NCBI RefSeq assembly: GCF_000003815.2
Contig: NC_049991.1
Location: 6,703,390 to 6,767,389, forward strand
Reading direction: 5' to 3'
DNA length: 64,000 nucleotides
Source: Branchiostoma floridae
Lineage: Eukaryota; Chordata; Leptocardii; Amphioxiformes; Branchiostomatidae
Below are positions 40,568 through 50,640 of this stretch, one piece after another; position 1 is the first letter of the stretch, and every line of letters starts with the position of its first letter. The position numbers were made by a program, and so were the translations under genes. The notes under the pieces were generated by a model. It did not search any database. It saw only the letters and a program-made list of their open reading frames with translations, and was not told where the DNA came from.

Positions 40568-43500
40568 ATGGCGGCTCAGGAAGGTTTGTGATTGATGTAA
40601 CGTCGAATTTTCCTCAATATCTTATATAACACGTCTGGTTTTATTGCTTTTACGTAAGCTGTAGCTGTGTCTAGCCTATGTACGGCTCTGGTCTGAGTTT
40701 CTTGTCTGAACTGAAGACAGGGAAGCCGCTACAGCGCTTAGAGCAAGGACTTGCTGTTGTGTTTGTTACCGTGAGTTTGCGTTTGTGTGAAAGGCATGAC
40801 GTGTGTGTGTGTGTGTGACATCAACTTACAAAGTCAAGTGCATTACCACTATTCCAAGCAGATGTTGTGTTAAACATTTCGTGTCTCTTTGGTGACCAGA
40901 AATTCTATGAATAGCCACTTGTCATTCGATCATCAGTAAAGTCCAGCTGTCTTGCTCAGTGGTCAGAAAACGTTTTGAACTATCTTCGATCTTCCATCCC
41001 AACATCTGCTCGGAGATTAGATCAAGTCTGCTGTTTACTAGTAGTATTTAAGAAAATGATTACGGTAATGATTTTTATCATGAAATAGTGGCCCTATCCT
41101 TTTTGCATCCACGAAAACTGGTGATATCTGCATATTGAAGACTTCTGGATTCCTAGTATGTAATTCTGCAAGCCCAGACTTGCCAGTAAATACAATAATA
41201 GTAAAGCGTATTGGCATTATATAACTGTTTGCATGCATTTCCACAATTTTGATCTAATGTTTATCGCAGTTGGCCCACTCTTATGAAAGCTTAAGCATTG
41301 GCATGAATAATTTGTGAAGTGTGTTTGATCAATCAAATTCTATGTAGCTCAGAAGAAAGGACTGTAGGACCACAGTAAGTGGTCTCTGGACTACAGTATC
41401 CCATTGTATGTTCAAGCATTATATAAAATATCTTAAGTATGGATTACTTTCTGTTATGTTATATCATACCGTTTGACACGGGTGGTCAGACTGGGTGATA
41501 ACTTGGGTTATCACATGGGGTTCTACTGTTTTAACATGGGCTTCCATGAGATGATTTGAACACAATTGCTGTTGCAATGTTTTGTTTACGGTCAGCCTTT
41601 TTACCGGAAAACACAGGAAAACACAGGAAAACACACGAAGGAGTGTATAATCTACTGAAATACAGTATATTTTGATGAGTAAACATGACAGGTCGCTATG
41701 TTTTGCCACAGAATAATCTACATATGGCCCTGGAATGAAGAAATCGTCAGAAAATGCATGAGACGACGGGCCGGACCGCCGCCGCCACCCGGCGGACTGG
41801 ACGTGCTGATTGTGCAAAATTATGTAACGTTGACAGCTAGAAGAAGCAAGCTTTATAAAGAAATACAGAGTAGATTCATATATATTATATTTATGCCAAT
41901 ATATAACAGATTTTTGCACTGAAGTTCGGTAGGTATCAGCCGTCTTGTTGTGAAAGTATCAGACCCCGCTAAACAAACATGTATTCTGCAATGAAAACAA
42001 ACATGGCCGCCGGCGGTCCGGCCCGTCGTCTCAGGCATGCATTTTCTGACGATTTGTTCATTCCAGGGCCACATGTAGATTATTCTGTGGCAAAACATAG
42101 CGACCTGTCATGTTTACTCATCAAAACATACTGTATTTCAGTAGATTATACACTCCTTCATGTGTTTTCCGGTGTTTAACTGTGTTTTCCTCTGTTTTCC
42201 GGTAAAAAGCCTGACCCTTTTGTTTATAGGTGATAAGTTTCCTTAACTTCTGAAATGTATGTTTTCTGGGGTACTAGTAGGTATACGTATGACCCTTGGT
42301 CCCAGCCCTCTTATAGGTCCTTATATCTCCCTCTGGTATGATCCTATCCCTAACCTGGAATCCAGTCTACTGCTGGCTCGGCCTACCGTAGTTAGTGCAG
42401 GCTTTGTACGGGGCCAGGGAAGCTCCCAGCCGCCGGGGTAATCGGCTACACCCGGTAGGATTTTCACGCGGTTAGACTTTAGCCCAGGGGGCTAATTATC
42501 CGGCCGGCAATTAACCCCACCTGNNNNNNNNNNNNNNNNNNNNNNNNNNNNNNNNNNNNNNNNNNNNNNNNNNNNNNNNNNNNNNNNNNNNNNNNNNNNN
42601 NNNNNNNNNNNNNNNNNNNNNNNGTGCCACAAGTAGACTGGATTCCAGGTTATCCTATCCCAGGTTTTGGCTGGTACCTTGGGTGATGCAGAATACACCA
42701 TGTTGTATTACATATTTAGTGTACAGTCAAACTTGTATTAGCGGTCACCTTTTCAGAGCGACCACCTGGCCATTGCGGTCACTTTTTGTCAGTCCCTTGA
42801 ATTTTTCCCATGGACCTAAGCATTAAGACATAGTCTATAGCAGCCACCTGTCTAACGCGGCCACGGCCACACAATTTCTGGTCCCGCAGATACAGAAACA
42901 CTGCCTATGACTGTATGTCACCCTGTATTGAGTTTAAAATCGTAGTTTGTGAGGATTTGGAGTTCCTGACAGGGTCATTTTGGCAGTAATAGTAGGTGTG
43001 TGTGTGCCTTGAACGTTAAGACTACAATTGATCAACATTTTCTCTTTAGTGGCCACCTTTCTATAGTGGCCACATTTCTCCGATCCTCTGAGTGGCCGCT
43101 ATAGACAGGTTTGACTGTAATTGTCTTTGTTTGTTTCATCACAGAAGGAGATACAGAAATGATGGCAGAGCCTCCAGCAAAACCAGAACCCGAGGCGCCC
43201 GTCACACAAGTGGAAACAAACTCACAAACAGACTCGCAAACCAAGCAAACTCCAGATGCCGTGGACGGGTCCCCTCGGCCACAGAGTCAAGAGGAGACGA
43301 CGACGTTACCGGAGGTTTTAAGTGAACCCAAAGAAACCATAGACTTCAAGGTTATGTGGAATAAGAAAAAATATGACATTACCTTTCCGTTAGACGACAC
43401 AGTAGAGATGCTGAAGAAACATATTCAGGGTCTAACAGGTAAGTTAAACCTTAAGTCTTTATAGACTGCTGTGAGATATGCACATCTTACTAAGATTTCC

Positions 43501-46500
43501 ATGCATACTAAGTAAAGGCACATGCAGGGTTCTAGCCAGCGTCCATCCTTCTAACCTTTGACAGAATTTTGCTGCTGGGGATGGACATAAATTTTGTCCA
43601 TTCTGTCATTTATGATAGACTAATATTGGCATGCAGATGCCATTGAACCAAGCAGATTCTACAATCAAAATTTGCCCCTAAAATGCAGGAAATAGCATTT
43701 CTGAGGGTCTATATTTAAAATTGTTCCAGGGGGAACATGCTCCCGGACTCCCAAGGATTGTCCCACCTTTTGGAGTTCGACGAGATTTCAAAATCCTGGG
43801 GACACAGAAACATTTAGGGTGGCTAGAACACTGGGCACATGTATACTGTACAGCTGGCTTTAGTTTGATTTTGTGTATGTGTGTTCGTGTGACTGTCTGT
43901 ATTTCTCATTTTTGTGGTCAGCATGACTTTAGAAACTCTGTATGGATTGAAAGACATTTAGTGTGTTGTTAATCAAACTGACATTGACATGAAGTTTGTG
44001 TATGTGCTTAAAGTTTGGTATTTTGCGGTTGCTATGTTTGCTATGAAAATATAACTAGGAATATTCAAAAGTTCATTCATTTTTTAGGGGACATTTTGGT
44101 AGAAAGAGAGAGAAAGTTAATACAATTCTGTACAGTAGTAATGCAGATTGTTGTTTGCGGCATCATTTCTTGGTGGAGAGAAAACCATGAAAACACCCTG
44201 AATGAACCTTTCAAGAGATACAGCATTCCAAGGAACCTCCTTGAGTATTCTGTGATATTCTTTGTATTGAATCTTTGTATTGCTTCATTTTTCTGCCTAG
44301 GGATTCCCCCAGCTATGCAAAAATTAATGTACAAAGGTGAGATCCTATTCTACACTTTATGTAAGAAACCAAGGATGTTATATAACGTCCATTATGTCAT
44401 ACCTGGCCTGTGATAAATATAGAATACAACACGGTGTATTCCGTATCGCCCAAGGTATCAGCCCGACCCGCGGGAGGGCTGAGACCGAGGGCGATGCGGA
44501 ATACACCGTGTTGTATTTTACTAGTATTTATGTCATACCCACCCGAGAAAACCCATGTTTTGATGCGAAATGCGCCAGAAGTTGAACAAATTTGGTGCCC
44601 TCGAAAAAAAAAAGCGTTGCAACAGTAATGTTCCAACCTCCAAATCAGGTATTCAAACTTTCGATGGCGCCGTACTCGGCCCACTCGGAACAGTTCGATT
44701 TATTCGAATGGAGCCCGTGTGATAACCCCGGGCCGTACGGAAAGTTACCAGCCGGTCCGGAACACCCATATCGCACGTTTTCGCGTCACAGGTATGACAT
44801 AAAATTCAATACAGGTGTTCTGGACCATCTGATAAATTCCTATCAGTATCACAAAGGCTTCTTAGTTGTATCACACAGGCTTCCAGAGATTGAATAGAAC
44901 ACACTCCACACCTGCCATTGCAAGCAGGAGTTCTGTTGTTCAAATTTTTCTCAAACTGACGTACTCCAAAAAGAAAGTTGTTGGTGCAGGATGAAACAAT
45001 GTCAAATTCTATCCTTTGTATGAGTAGTTTTTCAATTAAATCAGTCTTTTCTGACCTGGGTAAGACCTCCAGCCTCAGACNNNNNNNNNNNNNNNNNNNN
45101 NNNNNNNNNNNNNNNNNNNNNNNNNNNNNNNNNNNNNNNNNNNNNNNNNNNNNNNNNNNNNNNNNNNNNNNNNNNNNNNNNNNNNNNNNNNNNNNNNNNN
45201 NNNNNNNNNNNNNNNNNNNNNNNNNNNNNNNNNNNNNNNNNNNNNNNNNNNNNNNNNNNNNNNNNNNNNNNNNNNNNNNNNNNNNNNNNNNNNNNNNNNN
45301 NTATACTTCGGATGTTATGGCATATAACCTGTTGTATTCTATATTCAATGTGTGTATAATGTCTTTAAATATACATACCAGGACAAGTTTTTTTTAAATC
45401 ACTTGTCCTATCGGGCAAGCACATAAAAAAACTACTTGCCCGAGAGTCAAATGACATTTTTATGTGTATTGTCAATTACAGCAATGGAATTCTTTTATTG
45501 ATGGCTCAATTCTCTGTTTTGACCAATGCTTGATGCCATGACCAAGAAAAGTTACTAGTATCAAAATCTCACTCAAAAAACTTGCAAAAATCATACTTGC
45601 CTGATCGGGTAAGTGAGGTACATTTTGTTGGACATGCACTTGCCCGATCATCACTTTCGCTTCCCCGTGATACTCGGATTAGTGGACTTGTCCAACCCTG
45701 CTGATTTTGGTCTCCCAAGCAGTATTTTCAGCTACTTCAACATAACATGTTTACACCCCCTTCTTGAAAGTACTAGCAGTCTGGTATAGTCCATGAACAA
45801 TTGGTATTTCTTTGTTCCAGGGTTAGCACAAGATCAGAAAACATTGAGAGAGTTGAAGGTAACAAAAGGGGCAAAGATGATGGTGGTGGGCTCGACGCTA
45901 GACGATGTGGTTGCAGCTACGACAGTGGACAAGGAGGCTATCAAAGAAGAGGAAAAGAAAGAAAGTAAGTTATGTAGTTATCAATCCGCCCATTGGTTTG
46001 TCATAGTTGTTGTTGTTGGCATGCATCTGTCTCGGAAGACAATAGTAGGCAGACAGGGTGGGTTAGGCCTGGCCTGTACGTGACTTTTTAAGGTAAAGGA
46101 GGGGTGTGCACTTCCTTCTCCACCCTCTTATATACTGGAGCACTAAGTCCCACGAGTATAAGAACTGCATACCACGTGTAAAACGGCTCCAGCAGTTGAA
46201 GGTGTGCGTTTTTTTGAGTGTCTGTCTCCTAGGAGGACTTCCGACCATGGATTTAAGGGTTCCTCCTACCCCTGACTTTTGTATAGCGGTTGTGTCATGC
46301 CCGAACATGCCCTGGGACAGACAAAAATGTTTCCCATTCTGTCCCCTGTTGCAGAGGAAAATCAGTATGTAAAGTTTCTAATTGAACCAAGCTGAGTCTA
46401 CCAGCAAAATTTGCCACCAAAATAAAGAAAACAGCATTTTAGAGGGTCTTGATTTTAAAATTTTCCCAGGGAGCATACCCCCAGACCCCCCTTGGATCTT

Positions 46501-48782
46501 TGCACCTTCCACAGAATTTCCATTAAAAATCCAATAGATAGAAAAAATCCAGGTTGGGTACTAGTAGAAGACTGGTATCAAGTATTATAGGTGTACATCG
46601 TAGGTCTGGACTTTTACTTAACCTGCTGTATTGTATTTTGTACCGTACTGTAGCTGTATTGCAGTGCTGCATTGTTTAGATCTGCACATGGAATTGAAGA
46701 TGCACACAGGTACACACATGGATATGTAAGCCAAGAGTAGACCTTATTCATTATCTGTAAACAAATATCTTTACTAAAAACCTTAACTTTTTTCTCATTC
46801 CAGAGTCACAGAAAGAGTCATTCTCAAGCCAAAAGGTGGGCATTATTTCTTCCTTATTTTTGGTTCCTTTTTCTTCAGGTAATTCTTTCTAGTAATCTAT
46901 AACCACTTATATATATGATTATTATGTATTTCTTCTTTGTGTACTGTAGTATTTACTCTTTATTATACTCTTATAATAATGATGAAATTTATTTCTTTTC
47001 AGCTCCACAAGAAAATTCTTGACAAAGGAAAGCCAGATGATGTTATGCCCGGACACAAAGGGAAAGAGGTTAGTGCTTATTTTTTGTATCACCTGATACT
47101 CAGTGATAGAATTTAAATTTTATTGTGGTCATACTCATAGACTCTGTACACGGATGTGCTAAGGATGTGTTAGGGTGGGCTCTTATTTGTGAATCCTGGG
47201 TTTCAATGCTAGCCATTAATCTAAAGTGGCATTAATCAATGTAGAAAGGGAATACTAGCCTCCATAGCAGGCTCACTATGGCCTTTTTTGGCACTTTTGC
47301 TGGCCATTTCTTTTTGTACTGGGTCGCTGATTGCTGGCCTCTCTGATAGCCGACCATTTTAGAGCCTGCATGGATTCGGCGGTACAAAGTAATATTAAAA
47401 AACGATTAGCCATTCATCTGCCCTATTAACACATACATTAGGAATAATTCACAACTCCGTGAGAGGCAATTCGCATGTCAGCTGCAAGCATTTTACAACA
47501 CGGCGACACGCGCCGCCCGGCCGCCATATTAGCCGTCCACGGCAGGCAGGGAATTCGCACCTCCTTGTTAATCGCCCTAATCGTTTTTTAATATTGCTTT
47601 GTACCGCCGAATCCATGCAGGCTCTAAAATGGCCGGCTATCAGAGAGGCCAGCAATCAGCGACAAAAGCAAAAGTGCCAAAAAAGGCCATAGAGAGCCTG
47701 CTATGGAGGCTAGGGAATACTAGCTTATAACCGAAATGCCCAGAAAAAAAGGGATCTCTACCAATTGCTGACTGTGCTGGTAAAGATTCAGATGATCCCG
47801 ATCTATGTCAACAGACTTTGATCATGTTTCTATTTATCAGATTGGAGATAGTTGTTTACATCATGAGTTTCAAAATCATTCTGTTATTTTCAGAAACTCC
47901 CCACAGTTCCACTGTCAGGGATGCTGAACAAGTCGGGGGGAAAAGTCCGACTGACCTTTAAACTGGAACTAGACCAACTCTGGATAGGTACAAAAGGTGA
48001 GAGTGGGGAGGGGGCATACATGTCTTTTTTTTTTAATCTTAACATTCATTACAATTAGTTCAGTCTTCAAACTAAATGAACACGCTACGTAGATATATTT
48101 CTGTTGGAGGTGCTATAGCTACTACATGTACAACATGTAGTTATCTGTGAAACCTGAGATATTGTTTTCATTGTGTCTGTGCTACATAATATCTTCAACA
48201 TGCTATGCATATCTCAACAGGAAATTAGGTCAAAGGTTGCTGAGTAGGTTATCAAAAGCTCGTTTCCTGCTTTATGGATGTCTGTTAATTTATGTGAGCA
48301 AGTTGAGAAATGTAGTCTAGACAGAATCTGTGACAAATTCAAGTAAGAAGAAGAAAGGCACAGCAAAACATTTTAGATTTATGGAATCTAATTATTATCT
48401 TTATGTAATGCTCTTTATCAATGTATTCAGACAGGACAGACAAACTACCACTGGGCTCTATCAAGGCAGTTGTCAGTGAGAAAATAGATGGGCAAGAAGA
48501 GTACAGCATTATGGTGAGTGGTATATATCATACATATTAGACATTAAAAATTCGCTTCGAATCCTTAAAGTTAGATGTGTAGTTTTCTTACAAAATTACT
48601 TCTATAGTACTGTACATCAATAGATGATGCAAATACATATTATGCAATTTGATCTTTGATGTGTTCCCCAGGGATTACAACTAGGTCCTACTGAAGCATC
48701 CAGGTACTGGGTGTACTGGGTACCCTCTCAGTATGTGGAAGCCATCAAAGATGCCATCCTGGGAAAGTGGCAATACTTCTGA
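40568..48782 (+). CDS. UBFD1: UBFD1, ubiquitin-like family domain-containing protein, 9 exons
   Basis: Exons are 40568-40583, 43145-43438, 44301-44336, 45821-45964, 46804-46835, 47003-47068, 47894-47996, 48431-48513 and 48672-48782. All phases agree, giving 294 residues. The N-terminal 65 residues are Pro/Gln/Glu/Thr-rich and probably disordered. A ubiquitin-like fold spans about residues 70-150 (IDFKVMWNKKKYDITFPLDD, IPPAMQKLMYKG, KTLRELKVTKGAKMMVVGS). The conserved C-terminal domain ends GLQLGPTEASRYWVYWVP and AILGKWQYF, as in human UBFD1. The human protein has been implicated in NF-kB signalling and binds polyubiquitin; its mechanism is unclear. The 36-nt exon 3 encodes the conserved IPPAMQKLMYK loop. 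Exon 1 codes only five residues after a YY1-like ACATGGCGGC start context. Divergent partner: MSRB1. Confidence 0.93.
41589..42217. mobile_element. 629-bp foldback element, 9-bp duplication
   Basis: It is flanked by TTTTGTTTA on both sides (41580-41588, 42218-42226). The ends CGGTCAGCCTTTTTACCGG...CCGGTAAAAAGCCTGACC continue as about 200-bp inverted arms. The GC-rich CCGCCGGCGG-type centre contrasts with the AT-rich arms. It lies in UBFD1 intron 1. Confidence 0.85.
42524..42623. other. Assembly gap (100 N)
   Basis: Flanking sequences share inverted copies of CCTGGAATCCAGTCTAC, so the gap falls inside a repeat. Confidence 0.99.
42724..43117. mobile_element. TA-flanked element, second copy
   Basis: CAGTCAAACTTG...CAGGTTTGACTG ends with TA flanks, and internal GCGACCACCTGGCCAT as in the 17209 copy. 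The right end lies 27 bp upstream of UBFD1 exon 2, so the element replaces most of the sequence just upstream of that acceptor. Confidence 0.8.
43526..43765. repeat. Dispersed repeat (GGGTTCTAGCCAGYGTCC), copy 1
   Basis: It shares GGGTTCTAGCCAG, CCATTCTGTC, AAAATTTGCCC and GGGGGAACATGCTCCCGG with copies at about 46300-46500 and 60558-60810, and with the interior of the 30531-32397 element. It lies in UBFD1 intron 2. Confidence 0.6.
44229..44243. mobile_element. 15-bp palindromic micro-insertion, copy E (decayed)
   Basis: CAAGGAACCTCCTTG keeps the two ends of the family with little between them. The flanks AGCATTC and AGTATTC match at six of seven positions. It lies in UBFD1 intron 2, 57 bp before exon 3. 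Confidence 0.6.
44422..44518. mobile_element. 97-bp palindromic MITE
   Basis: The ends GAATACAACACGGTGTATTCCG / CGGAATACACCGTGTTGTATT are almost exact inverted copies. The centre reads CCCGACCCGCGGGAGGGC. Same family as the 33326-33464 copy. It lies in UBFD1 intron 3. Confidence 0.8.
45081..45301. other. Assembly gap (221 N)
   Basis: Run of 221 N in UBFD1 intron 3. No coding exon appears to be missing, because the phases of exons 3 and 4 agree. Confidence 0.99.
46300..46500. repeat. Dispersed repeat, copy 2
   Basis: A diverged copy of the 43526 repeat, with CCCATTCTGTCC, GCAAAATTTGCC and GGGAGCATACCCCCAGACCC. It lies in UBFD1 intron 4. Confidence 0.5.
47257..47711. mobile_element. 455-bp long-TIR element, 10-bp duplication
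   Basis: It is flanked by AGGGAATACT on both sides (47247-47256, 47712-47721). The inverted arms of about 190 bp begin AGCCTCCATAGCAGGCTC. It lies in UBFD1 intron 6. The 10-bp duplication suggests a Mutator-like element. Confidence 0.85.
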
Positions 48783-48967
48783 CGTCCACGAACCCTACAA
48801 CCGACCCAAGAAAACACATGGTAGACACTCTACCTTTCTTTCCAAACAGGCTATGTACAATGTTGGAAGATGGACTTGAAAGGGGACTAGGATGATACGA
48901 GTATTGGACGTTGTGTCTTCTGCGTGTCTAACAAAAAAGTCTCTGGCTTTTAAATGGAAGGTCTATA

Positions 48968-48989
48968 CAAGGAGGTTATAACCTCCTTG
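48968..48989. mobile_element. 22-bp palindromic micro-insertion, copy C
   Basis: CAAGGAGGTTA followed by its exact reverse complement, a perfect 22-bp palindrome. It is flanked on both sides by GTCTATA (48961-48967, 48990-48996). It lies 186 bp into the presumed UBFD1 3' UTR. Confidence 0.88.
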
Positions 48990-49598
48990 GTCTATAGAAC
49001 AAGGCAGTTTTGTTATATGAACTATGTTAAAGCCTGGCTAGAAACACACAATTTGAAGAACAATGTGCCATGTATAGTCAGAAATAGACGTCAAATTCTA
49101 ACATACTTGCTGTACATAGAAATAGCATGTCAGTCTGGTGTAGTGTGGCTATCTCGTTAGGGACTTATGCACAACAAATGTATTAGAAGAATTCTCTTAC
49201 TGAGAGTTTGGTCAGTGGACACAATGTGTCACTTTGTGTTTGTGTAAACGATGAGAACTAAGTTTACTCTTAAGAGATTGCTTCTTATATTCAGGCTTCA
49301 CCACAAAACGTTGAAACAGTGTTCGCAACATTTCGCAAGATCTCAGGATGCTAGCATTAGGGACTTTATTATAAACAGGCTGGTATTTTTCATTGTTGTG
49401 TACAGCATTACGTTTTCCAATGGGTTACTACTGAAACATTATGTAATTAAGGATAGAAATATGGGAAATGTGTAGAAAATCGTTAGATCCTTCATCCAAT
49501 GTGTAATGATGATGCATTTAGGTAGATACTGTATTAGTTAATGTGCAAGTAAGTCATTCTCCTACACCGAGTCAAACCCATGTCCCTCCATGTTTTTT

Positions 49599-49860
49599 AC
49601 TCTGCTTTCCTGCCCTGCACTTTTCACTATTTAAAGGTGTGACCACTAACTGGCTTTCAGCCAATCAGAGTTAACTTTTGTGTTGTCCAATGGGAGAGCT
49701 TGTGCCAAATGAGGCAAACGTTTAAATACTAAATTTTCCAAAATGCTTGCCAGCCAATTGGCAGTCACTGGGTGATGATTGATTAATGCAAGCTACTAGT
49801 AATTAATATTTATAAGCAGAGTGGGCCAATAGTGACAAGGCATGGCAGGAAAGCAGAGTA
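49599..49860. mobile_element. MITE (CTCTGCTTTCCTGCC ends)
   Basis: The inverted ends TACTCTGCTTTCCTGCC / GGCAGGAAAGCAGAGTA are about 262 bp apart. The terminal TA may be the duplication. It lies downstream of UBFD1, probably in its 3' UTR. Confidence 0.65.
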
Positions 49861-50154
49861 CTAATTAAGTGGAGTTCTGGCCTGAGAGTTCCACCCTGCT
49901 TAGGAGAAATAAGTAAATAAGGATGCTGTTGTGTGCTAATTTAAAAGTTTGTGCACAATAATTTTTGTAAAAAAATCTTTGTGATCTCTTATGTTCAATA
50001 CAATTGCCTTTGGCATGGGTTTTGTACGAGAAAAAACATCAAATTTTCCTCTTAATGTTGTCATCAGGTTATATGACAAACTTAAAGCAAAGATCATTCC
50101 TTTTATCTCTTGCATTTATTTGCTCTTCCATGACTGAATGTTTTTGTCCATGAA

Positions 50155-50160
50155 AATAAA
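50155..50160 (+). terminator. Possible UBFD1 polyadenylation signal
   Basis: AATAAA, about 1.37 kb after the stop. It would give a long 3' UTR that includes copy C and a MITE. An earlier non-canonical site is possible. Confidence 0.4.
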
Positions 50161-50434
50161 ACCTGATCAGAGTTCAGTTTCTTTGTGTATGATGTGCTCA
50201 GGAAGTCAACTCAATCAATACCCATTTGAAACAGTACTTTGGTATCAAAGCATATTGATGTATGCTTGTGAATTCTGTCAAGCTTGAGGTGTGGATTATA
50301 CTTCTAAATGGACCTCTTGCACAGTCTCAAAGTGTTTGACACCAAAATTTATATTTCCCTTTTTTTTTCACCACACCAATGTAATAACATATAATATAAA
50401 AGCTGTTTGCACAAGACAGAGCGCAAAAGAGCAG

Positions 50435-50640
50435 TTACTCAAGCAACTGGATATGATTTTGGAAACGGTCAGACGTTTCAGATGGTATCCACCGTCCTTA
50501 GTCAGTGACACTGAAGAGATCTGGAAAAACTGATCTTTTTTATTGCAACTGATGAAAGTTGGTGAATACCATCTGAAATGCTGACAGCTCCCAAAATCAT
50601 ATCCAGTTGCTGTTGAGTAACTACTTTATAACATATCTTA
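50435..50640. repeat. Head-to-head pair of hammerhead-bearing repeats
   Basis: Two inverted relatives of the 3.1-kb repeat face each other. The left (minus) has its core at 50468-50509, with CTGACTA in place of CTGACGA, so the catalytic G is lost. The right (plus) has CTGATGA at 50549-50555 and GAAA at 50575-50578, but no intact GTC. Both carry the CATATCCAGTTGC/GAGTAACT flank. They look like degenerate, inactive copies. Confidence 0.5.
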
